The notes below the pieces were generated by a model. It had not been told where the DNA came from, searched no databases, and saw only the letters and a list, made by a program, of their open reading frames with translations. A program made the position numbers and the translations under genes. Shown one piece after another: positions 36,730-45,946 of a stretch of DNA of 64,000 nucleotides; positions within the stretch are counted from its first letter, which is position 1; each line of letters opens with the position of its first letter. The stretch is from Geminocystis sp. M7585_C2015_104 (GTDB lineage Bacteria; Cyanobacteriota; Cyanobacteriia; Cyanobacteriales; Cyanobacteriaceae), in the NCBI GenBank assembly GCA_015295805.1, contig DVEF01000012.1:1-64000 (forward strand), given 5' to 3'.

Positions 36730-37515
36730 TGATATTTTCCCCGAAAGCCTGGCAACTGTCCAGAATGATAAGGATAGCCACTTGCTGCAGGGGCGAACAT
36801 CCTAGTTGTTCTTTTCCCGTGGCTTCCCCCAATTAGATATTATAATTCACCCAATAATCTGCGATTAAGTGCCTTTTTATATTCTTTTTTCTTCTCCCAA
36901 GGACTGTCTCCAAAAAAAAAGAAAAACCCCCATATTCCAGACGCAGAAAGATAGCAGACGGAGGCATGTAAGCTTCTCTACAAGGGCCCATACTTTTCGT
37001 AAAAGCTTATACCAATTTCCTCAGCCCTCTTTTAAACCTTCTGACGTCTCCGAAACCTGAAATTAGCAATTATAACCACTATAGCTCTCTTATGCTCATT
37101 GTTTCGCCTAATTTCTTCCAATACCTTGCCATAGCTCTGTGAACTGGCCTTCCTTTAAGTGGAGGCTCTTTTCTAGGGATATGTCCCATCAGGAAAGCCT
37201 ATAGCTATGTTATCTTCCTCATAAGGAATGCACAAGCTAGGCGCACTGTTTCTGATATCTCTGAAAAAAACCCCACTGGCGTCTTGTAGTCTTCTATAGT
37301 AGAATCATCTCTATCTTTATTTGAAGCCTTCTTACATGGGTCAAAGAGTACTCCACTTGATACTGTTAATACTTCTGAAGGGGCACAAGACAGAAGTGAA
37401 AGTACATGAGTGTGGAGGCAGAAGTAGAACAGTTAGTCTAACCACACCCTATCCCCTTCTGCAATAGGTTTTGTTTTATACTATAATTGGGGGGGACGAT
37501 AAAGCTAGAGAGCTG
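36730..37515. other. Long spacer without recognisable gene
   Basis: About 780 bases between the divergent FHA-PAS protein gene and purH. Minus-strand open runs exist: 37079-37189 would encode a basic 36-residue peptide (GHIPRKEPPLKGRPVHRAM), and an unrelated open stretch of about 50 codons (containing ETVRLACAFLMRK) lies near 37205-37370. Neither is recognised, and both look like debris. Promoters for the two flanking genes must be here. No tRNA, hairpin array or repeat was identified. Confidence 0.5.
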
Positions 37516-39054
37516 ATGACAGGTTTAGCCCTAATAAGTGTCTCTGACAAGAGGGGAATAGTAGAGTTAGCTTCTGCCTTGGTAAAGGAGTTTGACTTTA
37601 AGATAGTAAGCAGTGGAGGCACAGCCAAAACCCTGGAAGCTGCCGGGATTGCTGTTACCAAAGTGAGTGACTATACGGGCGCCCCTGAAATTTTAGGCGG
37701 TAGAGTTAAAACCCTACATCCCCGCATCCATGGAGGCATTCTTGCCAATTTGGACTTGGAATCCCACCGACGCGACTTACAGGAAAATCAAATTACCCCC
37801 TTCGATCTGGTGGTAGTAAACCTGTATCCCTTTGAACAAACTGTTGCCCAGGAAAATTGTACCCTAGCAGAGGCCATTGAACAAATAGATATTGGCGGCC
37901 CTGCCATGGTTCGGGCTAGTGCTAAAAATTTCCAACATGTTACTATCTTGACCAATCCGGATACCTATCAGGAGTATCTCCAACAGTTAAGGGAAAATGG
38001 GGGAAAAACTACCCTAGAATTTCGTCTAGCCAGAGCCATAGAGGCCTTTGAAATGACAGCCAACTACGATTGGGCGATTTGCCGTTATTTTGCCCAAATA
38101 CGACCAGATTTAGCCAAATTTTACGGCTTGGGCGGTAAGAGAATTGCTACACTCCGTTATGGCGAAAACCCACATCAGAAGGCCAGTTGGTATCAAGTGG
38201 GCAAAGAGGCTACGGGATGGGCAAAAGCGGTGCAATTACAGGGAAAAGAATTAAGTTACAACAACCTGGTGGATTTGGAGGCGGCAAGGGCGTTGGTAGC
38301 AGAATTCCCTCCCTCCTCCCCCGCGGCGGTTATTGTAAAACATACTAATCCCTGTGGGGTTGCCATGGGAAAAACACTGTTATCTGCCTACGAAAAGGCC
38401 TATAACGCCGATTCTGTCTCTGCCTTTGGGGGTATTGTAGCGGTAAATCAGACTCTGGACCAACCTACAGCAGAGGCCATGGCGAAAATTTTTCTGGAAT
38501 GTATTGTAGCACCCGCCATCACCCCTGAAGCACAAGAGATTCTGGCCAAAAAAGCTAACCTGAGGGTTTTAATCCTACCAGAGTTATCTGTTGGAAATCA
38601 GGAGGACATTAAAACCATTGCTGGCGGTTTCCTGGTACAAGATAGTGACATGGCCATGGAATCCCCCAACAGCTGGCAGGTGGTAACGGAAACACAGCCA
38701 ACCCCACAAGACTTGGAGGAATTGCTATTTGCCTGGCGGGTGGTAAAACATGTAAAGTCCAATGCCATAGTGGTAAGCAGGGATTTTGCCACCCTGGGGG
38801 TGGGGGCAGGACAGATGAACCGTGTGGGGGCTGTTAAAATCGCTCTAGAACAGGCAAAAGAGCGCGCCCAAGGGGCTTATCTGGCCAGTGACGCCTTTTT
38901 CCCCTTTGATGACTCGGTAAGGGCCGCTGCTGCCGCTGGTATTAGGGCTATTATTCAACCCGGGGGCTCTATCCGTGATGGGGATTCTATCCGGGCCGCC
39001 AATGAACTGGGTATTATTATGGTATTCACCGGTGTCCGTCATTTCCGCCATTGA
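37516..39054 (+). CDS. purH: Bifunctional AICAR transformylase / IMP cyclohydrolase
   Basis: Performs the last two steps of IMP synthesis. N-terminal cyclohydrolase domain (ALISVSDKRGIVELASAL, SSGGTAKTLEAAGI, GGRVKTLHPRIHGGIL) and C-terminal transformylase domain (VIVKHTNPCGVAMG with the catalytic Lys-His, SDAFFPFDDSVRAAAAAGI, IQPGGSIRDGDSI) are complete. From the ATG at 37516 it is 512 residues, the normal size. An upstream in-frame start at 37471 would add 15 unconserved residues and is rejected. purE is in the same window but in another transcription unit. Confidence 0.96.
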   Translation: MTGLALISVSDKRGIVELASALVKEFDFKIVSSGGTAKTLEAAGIAVTKVSDYTGAPEILGGRVKTLHPRIHGGILANLDLESHRRDLQENQITPFDLVVVNLYPFEQTVAQENCTLAEAIEQIDIGGPAMVRASAKNFQHVTILTNPDTYQEYLQQLRENGGKTTLEFRLARAIEAFEMTANYDWAICRYFAQIRPDLAKFYGLGGKRIATLRYGENPHQKASWYQVGKEATGWAKAVQLQGKELSYNNLVDLEAARALVAEFPPSSPAAVIVKHTNPCGVAMGKTLLSAYEKAYNADSVSAFGGIVAVNQTLDQPTAEAMAKIFLECIVAPAITPEAQEILAKKANLRVLILPELSVGNQEDIKTIAGGFLVQDSDMAMESPNSWQVVTETQPTPQDLEELLFAWRVVKHVKSNAIVVSRDFATLGVGAGQMNRVGAVKIALEQAKERAQGAYLASDAFFPFDDSVRAAAAAGIRAIIQPGGSIRDGDSIRAANELGIIMVFTGVRHFRH

Positions 39055-39097
39055 TTTCCCCACCCCCTCTTAGAGAGAAGTCCTTATCTCCTAATCC

Positions 39098-40405
39098 CTA
39101 CAGTTGTGGCGTCACCTTGTCTACAATTTCCAAACTGCCATCGGGCTTGACCTTCCATACATCATAAACCCCCACCACATCCCCGTTTTCGTCTATGTCT
39201 ACGTTGCCACTGGCCCCCTGATAGTTGATTTTCTCTCCCTTGCGCAATAATTCTAGGGCTTTACAGGGCTCAGATACCTCAACCCCGTCTGGATTAGCTA
39301 CTTCTCTTAACTTGCTTTTAATGGCCTCACCGGTGTTTTCGCCGGCTGCCTGAGCCGCCAATATGAGTAATACGGTGGCATCCCAGGTGTGGGGCACAAA
39401 GGCGGTTATGGGGGTGTTGTTGGTTTTTTCCGCCCACAGACGCCGGAAGTACTCCAAAGCTTTACCATCAGCACCGGGAACTGTACCCAAAGCACCGGCT
39501 ATAATGGAGGTGCCTTCTGCTGTCTTGCCCACCTGTCTAGTAAAATCCTCGGAATAAACCCCGTCTGTCAGTAAAACCGTTACCCCCTTTGTCAACCCCT
39601 GTTTGAAGGCTGCTTGTAGTAATAGACTCCCTGTTTCCGCATACAAGACAGCCGCTACCGCCTCTGGTTTGTTGGCAAAGGCGGCACTGGCTTCACTGTC
39701 AAGGGTTACTGCTTTAGGATCATATCTTACTGGCTTGTCTTTGTTGAGCACCTTACCTCCCAATCCCTCAAAAGCGTTTACGAATTCCTTTTCAAAGGCC
39801 ACTCCATAGTCATTGTTTATTACAACTGTAGACACATTTTTAAAGCCCTGTTTTTTGGCAAGGGCAGCCAAAGCTCGAGCCTGATAGGTGTCGGGAGGGG
39901 CAGTACGAGCCCAAAAACCGTTAAAATCGCCCTTTTTGGCCCTTTGGGTGAAGACTGGGCTGGTGCTACCAGGGGAGATCATCATCACCTTGTTGCGTAC
40001 GGCGATTTCTAGGGCGGCGGCGGAAACACTGCTGGCAAAGGAGCCCACCACTCCCGCCACTTTGTCTACCTCTGCCAGTTTTGTCATGGCGGCACTGCCG
40101 GCCACTGGATCCGTTTGGTCGTCCTCTATAACCAGAGTTACGGGTTGCCCATTAACCCCCCCACAGGCATTCACCGTTTCTACTGCCAGTTGGGCCGCTT
40201 TGGGCATGTTTTGGCCGATAGAAGATAAGTCCCCGGTGACGGGCATTAGTGCCCCTATTTTTAACCCTCCCCCACCGGTGGCTGTGTTATTCCCCCCTTG
40301 ATTGGTGCCAGTATTTGTACCTAACAGGTTGCAACTTGTTATAAGACCCTGACAACCAATCAGTAAAGCTAACAGGAATTTGTTACGGAAAATCCTCACA
40401 GACAT
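39098..40405 (-). CDS. natB: Branched-chain/neutral amino-acid ABC transporter binding lipoprotein (NatB-like)
   Basis: Periplasmic solute-binding protein, type I fold. The N-terminus has a signal peptide and lipobox LITSC (Cys at about residue 25). A Gly/Thr/Asn-rich linker and the receptor family start KIGALMPVTGDLSSIGQNM follow, with NDYGVAFEKEF and PHTWDATVLLILAAQAAGE near the end. The 435-residue protein resembles NatB, which feeds the cyanobacterial N-I neutral amino-acid transporter. No permease or ATPase gene is adjacent, a common dispersed arrangement for this system. Substrate specificity is inferred. Confidence 0.8.
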   Translation of the reverse strand: MSVRIFRNKFLLALLIGCQGLITSCNLLGTNTGTNQGGNNTATGGGGLKIGALMPVTGDLSSIGQNMPKAAQLAVETVNACGGVNGQPVTLVIEDDQTDPVAGSAAMTKLAEVDKVAGVVGSFASSVSAAALEIAVRNKVMMISPGSTSPVFTQRAKKGDFNGFWARTAPPDTYQARALAALAKKQGFKNVSTVVINNDYGVAFEKEFVNAFEGLGGKVLNKDKPVRYDPKAVTLDSEASAAFANKPEAVAAVLYAETGSLLLQAAFKQGLTKGVTVLLTDGVYSEDFTRQVGKTAEGTSIIAGALGTVPGADGKALEYFRRLWAEKTNNTPITAFVPHTWDATVLLILAAQAAGENTGEAIKSKLREVANPDGVEVSEPCKALELLRKGEKINYQGASGNVDIDENGDVVGVYDVWKVKPDGSLEIVDKVTPQL

Positions 40406-40494
40406 GGCTAATCTCCTCTCAATTCCTCTTGGATTTTAAGTAATAATATCAATGAACAATCATAAATTGCTAGTCCTACCATTGCCAGGAACAA

Positions 40495-41727
40495 CTACAA
40501 ATTGTTCCCTAACTCCCCTATTTTATCCAACACCTGTCTTGGGGATAGTTGATTTTTAAACCAGATAATTTGAGGCAATAATTCTTCGGTTTTTATTCCG
40601 GCTTTTTCTAGATTTAATCGCTCCGACACAGCAATTAGTAAGTTTTTGACCGAGGCTTTTCGGATTTGATAAAATTTCTTTCGCAGATATTGAGGATGCC
40701 AATAACCAATGATTTCCAACAGAAAATAACGACCATCCGGATGGACAATACGAAAGTCGGGAATCATTACTCCCGGGGGAATTGGGACTAATTCTACCTC
40801 CCTTTCCAGCCTCCATTCAGTGTTGAGTTTTTTCCACTGGTTGGCAAAGGATTCTTCTATAAGACTGTCGTAGGTTTGATTCTTTGGGTAATGGCTGACT
40901 AAACCACAATTGCTGTCTAAGTAAAATTGGAATGTCCCTCCCGTCTTCTTGGTTTTGTCTTTGTGGTGGATTGTGGCTGTCAGTTTCCACTTGCTCACAT
41001 GAAGAAGGGCAGGTATCATTTTGGCCAAGGCTAGGCCATAACGGGTACTAGGGTTGAACAAACTGGCAGGACCATCTATAGTAATGGTAAAACCAGTCTC
41101 GGCGTCTCCCTCCACATAGGACATAAGTTGGAAGAATTTGATATAGCGGAATAGTAATTTATACTCACCGGGGTCGTTCCTATAAGCGTGAATGGTAATG
41201 TGGCTAGCGCGGTAAAATATCCCCTGTACCTGGGAAAGATTATAACGATGGATTAAAGTGTCTGGGGAAGGGGGTGAAAATTCTGTTAGAATACGATTCT
41301 CCTCCAAGTCGGCGTATAATCCCTCTTCGATTTCCCTTGCTGATACTTGTCTATTTAATTCTTTGGAGAGGGAAAGGGCAACAGATTCTATTACCTGTTG
41401 GCGAGAGGAGGGTGTAGGTGGCAGTTGGGAGGCAAGTCTAAAAACCAATTGGCGTAAATAAGAAGGTTTAATAGGGCTAATAATTTCAAAGCGGGAAAAG
41501 TGATTTTTTAACAGGTGATTTAGTCCTCTTTTTAGCCGGTAGTCAGGGCTATTTCCTTCCAGGATTGCCAGTCTTTCTTCTAATTCTTTTTGACTTTGAC
41601 CCACACAACTTTGAAAACAGTCAATGTGTTGTTGTGCCAAGGTTAAAAATTTGCCATCTAGGGGCAGTTTCTTGGGAATCAGACTGTCTCCCTGACGCCG
41701 GAAAATCAGTAATTCGCTGGGTAACAT
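40495..41727 (-). CDS. DUF790 protein, Bax1-like nuclease
   Basis: 410 residues of the DUF790 family, whose archaeal member Bax1 is an endonuclease that pairs with the XPB helicase in DNA repair. The N-terminal part (LPSELLIFRRQGDSLIPKK) and the central beta-rich domain are followed by the putative PD-(D/E)xK site: PDFRIVHPDGRYFLLEIIGYW supplies Asp, then Glu, with Lys residues in LRKKFYQ just after. In many genomes DUF790 sits beside an XPB-type helicase; none is present here, so its partner must be elsewhere or absent. Family call confident, activity inferred. Confidence 0.8.
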   Translation of the reverse strand: MLPSELLIFRRQGDSLIPKKLPLDGKFLTLAQQHIDCFQSCVGQSQKELEERLAILEGNSPDYRLKRGLNHLLKNHFSRFEIISPIKPSYLRQLVFRLASQLPPTPSSRQQVIESVALSLSKELNRQVSAREIEEGLYADLEENRILTEFSPPSPDTLIHRYNLSQVQGIFYRASHITIHAYRNDPGEYKLLFRYIKFFQLMSYVEGDAETGFTITIDGPASLFNPSTRYGLALAKMIPALLHVSKWKLTATIHHKDKTKKTGGTFQFYLDSNCGLVSHYPKNQTYDSLIEESFANQWKKLNTEWRLEREVELVPIPPGVMIPDFRIVHPDGRYFLLEIIGYWHPQYLRKKFYQIRKASVKNLLIAVSERLNLEKAGIKTEELLPQIIWFKNQLSPRQVLDKIGELGNNL

Positions 41728-41952
41728 CCCTTCCTCCCTGATTTGTTTTATAAATTAAACTAATCTGAGTCAACCGCTAATGTTCATATTGTTAGGACAA
41801 TTGCTAGTTTTTTGCTAGGCTTTGTGATAAAATGTCATCCCGAGAATCCTGTGAGGAATATTTGGGCTGATGATGAGTTGAAATTTGCTAACCTGAGCAA
41901 AATTATTCCCACTATTGTAATCATTCTAAGCAAGAAGAAAAATAAGCCTTTT

Positions 41953-43761
41953 ATGGAGACAAGATGGAAACTATCCTGGCAGACGCTGAGTGTGATGTTG
42001 GCATTAACCTTTGGCAGTATAGGGTTTTTTGCCACTATGGTTTTGTTGCGTTTGCCAAGTCACCCCAATTGCAGTAAAATAGCACTCTGGTTCAGTTCCG
42101 CTACTAGTAGGATTTATTGTGCCCAGTTAAAAGCGAAAAAAAATACCGTTGAGGATTTGCTAGAAGCTATTGAATTATTGCGAGTATTATCCCCAGAGCA
42201 CCCACTACGAAATGAAATAAACCGTAATATAGCTCAATGGTCTAATGATATACTGGAACTGGCGGAGGAGAAGTTTCAACAGGGGGATTTGGAAAAGGCT
42301 ATCGCCATTGCCCGTAAAATTCCAACTGATGTGATAAGTCATGGGCAGGTGGAAGAGAAAATAAAGGGTTGGCGTCGAATCTGGGAAGAAGGGGAAAAAA
42401 TTGTCCAACAAGTAGAAGCACACCTGCAAGAGGCCCAGTGGAATCAGGCCTTCCTCACCGCCGTCGAACTGTTGAATTTGGACAACGAGTACTGGCAAAC
42501 CGTAAAATACCAGGAATTGGTGAAAACTATTAACCTGGCTAGGGAGGAAAGTAGAAAATTAGATGGCGCCTATTTGGCTTTACGGCGGGGAGGTTTGGAG
42601 AATCTGTTAAAGGTAATTGAAATAGCCTCCACCATCCCAGAAACCAGCTACTCCTACAAAGAGGCAAGTAAACTAATCCAGGAGGCGGAGGAAAAAATTG
42701 TGGCCATTGGCGATGAATATATTAATGCATCAGACTGGGACAGTTTGAGTGAATTGGCGGCAAAAATCCCTGAAAAAAGTGGGCTTCATTCCCTGGCCGC
42801 CGATTGGAAACTGTTGGCAAGCGCCGGTAAAAATGCTCGTTTGGGAACCGTTTCTGCTTTGGAGTTGGCCATGGCAGAAGTCTCTCAAATACCCAGTGAT
42901 AGTAGGTTATATCCCAAAATTCAAAACCTAATCGCCATTTGGGATGCCATCAGGGAAGATTTAAGTTATCTGACAGAGGCAGAGGATTTGGCTAAGTCTG
43001 GAGAAGTTGCTGACTTGTTGGCAGCTATCACCAAAGCCCAAGCTATTGACAAAGATAACCCCCTATACCAGAAAGCTCAAAAGAAAATTAAACAATGGCA
43101 GGAAGAAATACAACTTAAAGAAGATCGTCCCATCCTTGAGGAGGCTAAAAATATTGCCCAGGGAAATAATATTCAGGCTCTACAGACGGCTATCCAACGA
43201 GTTAGTCGTATTAGCTCAGAAAGGGCCTTGTACAAGGAAGCTAGAGCCTTAATACGTCAATGGCAACGGAATATAGAAAGACTAGAGGATATCCCTATTT
43301 TACAACAGGCCCAGGCTCTAGCGGAGAGCAACAGATATCAGGAGGCCATCCAATTGGCCAGTAGAATTACTAGGGGGAGAGCATTATATCGGGATGCCCA
43401 ACGCTATATACGTCGTTGGCGTCGGGAGATTAGCGCCCAGGAGGATTTGCGTCTTGCCTATAGTATAGCCCAAAATAATGATCCCCAGTCTCTTCTCCAG
43501 GCCATTGAGATTGCCCAAAAAATCCCCAGTAATACCAGTGTTGCCAGTGAGAGTCGTCAGGCTATTGAAATTTGGTCAGAGGAGATTTTAAACAACGCTC
43601 GTCGTGTGGCGGAAAGTTATTCCCTCTCTGCCCTAGAAAAAGCCATCGCTATTGCCAACACTATTCCCCCTGGCACCAGTGCCTATGTCAACGCCCAACA
43701 ACTAATTGAAAATTGGCGCAGGTATCTGTATCCCGGCAATTCCCCCGATTCCCCCCGCTAG
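41953..43761 (+). CDS. Membrane-anchored helical repeat protein, unknown function
   Basis: From the ATG at 41953 (METRWKLSWQTLSVMLALTF) it is 602 residues. One N-terminal transmembrane helix (about 12-34) is followed by a long soluble region, probably periplasmic or luminal. The latter is built of repeats of about 60-70 residues, each with an A..I...I..A..IP signature, then S.LY..A...I..W...I. Copies include the segments AKNIAQGNNIQALQTAIQRV, AQALAESNRYQEAIQLASRI and ARRVAESYSLSALEKAIAIA. The pattern resembles TPR-like alpha solenoids found in cyanobacterial envelope proteins, but is not canonical TPR. The frame also opens at 41812, but the first 47 codons look non-coding. No homologue with known function recognised. 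Confidence 0.7.
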   Translation: METRWKLSWQTLSVMLALTFGSIGFFATMVLLRLPSHPNCSKIALWFSSATSRIYCAQLKAKKNTVEDLLEAIELLRVLSPEHPLRNEINRNIAQWSNDILELAEEKFQQGDLEKAIAIARKIPTDVISHGQVEEKIKGWRRIWEEGEKIVQQVEAHLQEAQWNQAFLTAVELLNLDNEYWQTVKYQELVKTINLAREESRKLDGAYLALRRGGLENLLKVIEIASTIPETSYSYKEASKLIQEAEEKIVAIGDEYINASDWDSLSELAAKIPEKSGLHSLAADWKLLASAGKNARLGTVSALELAMAEVSQIPSDSRLYPKIQNLIAIWDAIREDLSYLTEAEDLAKSGEVADLLAAITKAQAIDKDNPLYQKAQKKIKQWQEEIQLKEDRPILEEAKNIAQGNNIQALQTAIQRVSRISSERALYKEARALIRQWQRNIERLEDIPILQQAQALAESNRYQEAIQLASRITRGRALYRDAQRYIRRWRREISAQEDLRLAYSIAQNNDPQSLLQAIEIAQKIPSNTSVASESRQAIEIWSEEILNNARRVAESYSLSALEKAIAIANTIPPGTSAYVNAQQLIENWRRYLYPGNSPDSPR

Positions 43762-43781
43762 GCTCAGGTAATAACGATTGA

Positions 43782-44396
43782 TTACACATATAAAAACCAA
43801 TCCTCTGCATTCAACTCTAAAAAAGCCTTCCCCCTGTCATCCCATACAATCTTAGTCAAAGAACAAAAAGAAGGGGATATGTCCACCTTGCCTACAAGAC
43901 TCTCAACTATTCCCGCAACCGTAATGCCATGGCCCACTACCAGTATATGGCCAGAGAATTGTGTTACCAGAAGCTCAGTCATTTTCCTCATCCTAGTCAA
44001 TACTTCCTCCTCCGTTTCTGGGTAGACGGGGAAAATTTGACTGACATATCTCCAATCTATACGGGGATAGACACCCTCCAACTCTTCCCTTGGATGCAAC
44101 AGCGGAGGAGAAGTCATCCAATTGGGGTTAAGCCATTCTCCCAATCCTGCCTCTAGGCAAACTTTTAACCCGAGAATCTCCGCAATAATGTGGGCTGTCT
44201 GAATTGTACGCAAAAAGGGGGAGGCCAAAATTCTCTCTATTCCCTCTTTTTTTAGTCTTTTGCCCAACTTTTCTGCCTGAATTTTTCCCTTTTCCGACAA
44301 AGGTGGGTCATACTTCCGTAGTGCCCGTGTAAACCACTCTGGCTCCACAAAGTCCAGTCTTTCCCCATGTCTTGCCAAATACAGCGTCAGGGACAT
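43782..44396 (-). CDS. Histidine phosphatase superfamily protein
   Basis: 204 residues of the phosphoglycerate-mutase-like branch. The catalytic LARHGERLDF (RHG), the SPFLRTIQTA Arg and the late VVGHGITVAG His are present, giving a complete active site. A long insertion (about residues 85-135, including WLNPNWMTSPPLLHPREE) is seen in cyanobacterial and plant relatives of unknown substrate. It is not a canonical gpmB or cobC by context: no cobalamin genes are near. It is convergent with the repeat-protein gene. Confidence 0.85.
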   Translation of the reverse strand: MSLTLYLARHGERLDFVEPEWFTRALRKYDPPLSEKGKIQAEKLGKRLKKEGIERILASPFLRTIQTAHIIAEILGLKVCLEAGLGEWLNPNWMTSPPLLHPREELEGVYPRIDWRYVSQIFPVYPETEEEVLTRMRKMTELLVTQFSGHILVVGHGITVAGIVESLVGKVDISPSFCSLTKIVWDDRGKAFLELNAEDWFLYV

Positions 44397-44610
44397 TATT
44401 TTACCACTAGTCTTGTTGCCTTCTTATGCCAATTATTAACTTAGTTTTCGCAGTGTGGACACTATTTGCGCCATTTTGTCAATTTATTTAATTTTTTTTT
44501 AAGATTCTTGTCAGAACCATCACGGGAGGAGTAATTGGTTCTAGTCTAAAAATAGGGGGCAAGGGAAAAAGCAAAGAAAAAAAAAATTAAGACAAGGGGT
44601 GGTGAGTAAT

Positions 44611-44973
44611 ATGAAGAAGTTGTTGTCTTTACTGATACCATTAATTCTAACAGCAATGGTGGCCTTTGCCTTGCCAGTAGTTTTCTTTTCGGCAATGCTG
44701 ACAACACTGATAGTCTTGGCCTCCCTGCCGGGGGTGGGGAGGTGGTTTGGGGATTTATACGGCGGCGTTTGCCAGTTTTTGGCGGTTTTTGGCGAAGGGG
44801 AGGCTATGACAGGTGTATTAGTGATTGCCACCACCTGTGCCCTTGCTGGCTTCTTGTTTGAGTCTTTAAATCTTTACCGGCAAAGTCTTTTGGCTAACAC
44901 CCCCTATCCGTGGCAGAAACTGAAGACTGTGGACCTTATGAATAGACTAATATGTGGGCGGAGAGTCTATTGA
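44611..44973 (+). CDS. Small membrane protein of unknown function
   Basis: 120 residues from the ATG at 44611, preceded by AAGGGGTGGTGAG as ribosome-binding site. Three hydrophobic segments are visible: MKKLLSLLIPLILTAMVAFA with a following FFSAMLTTLIVLA, and the MTGVLVIATTCALAGFLF helix near the C-terminus. No motif is recognised. It ends one base before the convergent panD stop. Confidence 0.55.
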   Translation: MKKLLSLLIPLILTAMVAFALPVVFFSAMLTTLIVLASLPGVGRWFGDLYGGVCQFLAVFGEGEAMTGVLVIATTCALAGFLFESLNLYRQSLLANTPYPWQKLKTVDLMNRLICGRRVY

Positions 44974-45408
44974 TTAAATTGTAATACTGGGTTCTACTCT
45001 TTCCCTGAAGACTAGTTGTCCATTTTCAGGGGTGAGGGTTTGGAAGAAGAAGTCTGACACCTCGTTGTTTTCATCAGCCACCAAAACTCTTGCCACATGC
45101 CCTTCCAACATCAGTTTATGTCGCTCACAGTCTTGGTAGGCGTATATGATCAGAATGTCCCCTGGTTGACACAGCAAGGCGGCGCCACCATTAGGGCAAA
45201 TTTCCCTGCTACCCCTTGGCGCAGGTATGGCATAGGTTGACCAACGTTGGGCATTATTTAGATTGACTATTTCCAATTCTTGTAGGGGCAGAATCCCCAC
45301 CTTTTCCATCAACTCCGCATCGATGGATATGCTGCCAATGTAGTCTACATTGGCCGAAGTTACCCGCACTCGATGTAACTTGGCGCACATTAATCTTACG
45401 GTATTCAT
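44974..45408 (-). CDS. panD: Aspartate 1-decarboxylase
   Basis: Pyruvoyl enzyme that makes beta-alanine for pantothenate. The self-cleavage Gly-Ser pair lies in VDYIGSISIDAELMEK, where Ser becomes the pyruvoyl group. Family segments CAKLHRVRVTSANVDY, ICPNGGAALLCQPGDILII and the Tyr in IYAYQ fit. From the ATG at 45408 (MNTVRLMCAKLHRV) it has 144 residues; the upstream frame to 45453 is rejected because the conserved start of PanD aligns with 45408. A small membrane-protein gene lies just upstream. Confidence 0.92.
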   Translation of the reverse strand: MNTVRLMCAKLHRVRVTSANVDYIGSISIDAELMEKVGILPLQELEIVNLNNAQRWSTYAIPAPRGSREICPNGGAALLCQPGDILIIYAYQDCERHKLMLEGHVARVLVADENNEVSDFFFQTLTPENGQLVFRERVEPSITI

Positions 45409-45457
45409 ACCTAGCGTGCTACTGCCAAAACCAAATATTCCAGCATTAGACAAACAA

Positions 45458-45610
45458 TCAAATTATAAGCCACCAGGGCAGGGAGAATTGTAGGGGCGCT
45501 GGTTGCATCCCTCCCCTCAAGTCTAACAATTCTACTAGGACAAGATACACCAGCCCCAGAAAAATGGAAATAGCCCCTGTTATAATTGCCACCAATTTTT
45601 TTCTCTCCAT
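45458..45610 (-). CDS. Small single-pass membrane protein upstream of panD
   Basis: A 50-residue frame: MERKKLVAIITGAISIFLGL, a hydrophobic helix through VYLVLVELLDLRGG, and a Pro/aromatic end (SLPWWLII). The pattern (basic start, one helix, LLDLRG) resembles a small conserved cyanobacterial membrane protein I have seen beside biosynthetic genes, but I cannot name it. It ends 50 bases before panD on the same strand, suggesting co-transcription. The start ATG lies after a GAG/AAT-rich leader without a strong ribosome-binding site. Confidence 0.55.
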   Translation of the reverse strand: MERKKLVAIITGAISIFLGLVYLVLVELLDLRGGMQPAPLQFSLPWWLII

Positions 45611-45946
45611 GGAAATTTAAGGCCTCAATAGTCTGGAAAATTTACTGTTTGTAATTATAGCCTTATTTTTCCCAGTAAAGCTATTAGTATTACACATTTT
45701 TTTCCCGGGTAACTTGTTGAACGTTCCGGGGAACAGATTGGGGCTGAAAACCAGAGCCTATGGGGCTTGATAAAAAATGTAAAATATTTATTAAGAGTAA
45801 TTACAGTTGGCCCGCCTTCACCCCTTAAATAGCATTAAAATAAAAGAGGAAGACTGCTTTCCTGTCGGGTTTCTCTGTGAGAATATTACTCCCAGAGAGT
45901 CGCGCTGTGTGGGTCAATTATTGAGTGGATTACCAAGGATAAACAG
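45611..45946. other. Spacer with possible structured leader
   Basis: About 336 bases between the small membrane-protein gene and the divergent pentapeptide gene. It holds an AT-rich promoter-like zone (45640-45700) and two palindromic segments: CCCGG...CCGGG around 45706-45732, and CTCTG...CAGAG around 45871-45897. The second could form a hairpin in the leader of the pentapeptide transcript. No ORF or RNA family recognised. Confidence 0.4.
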
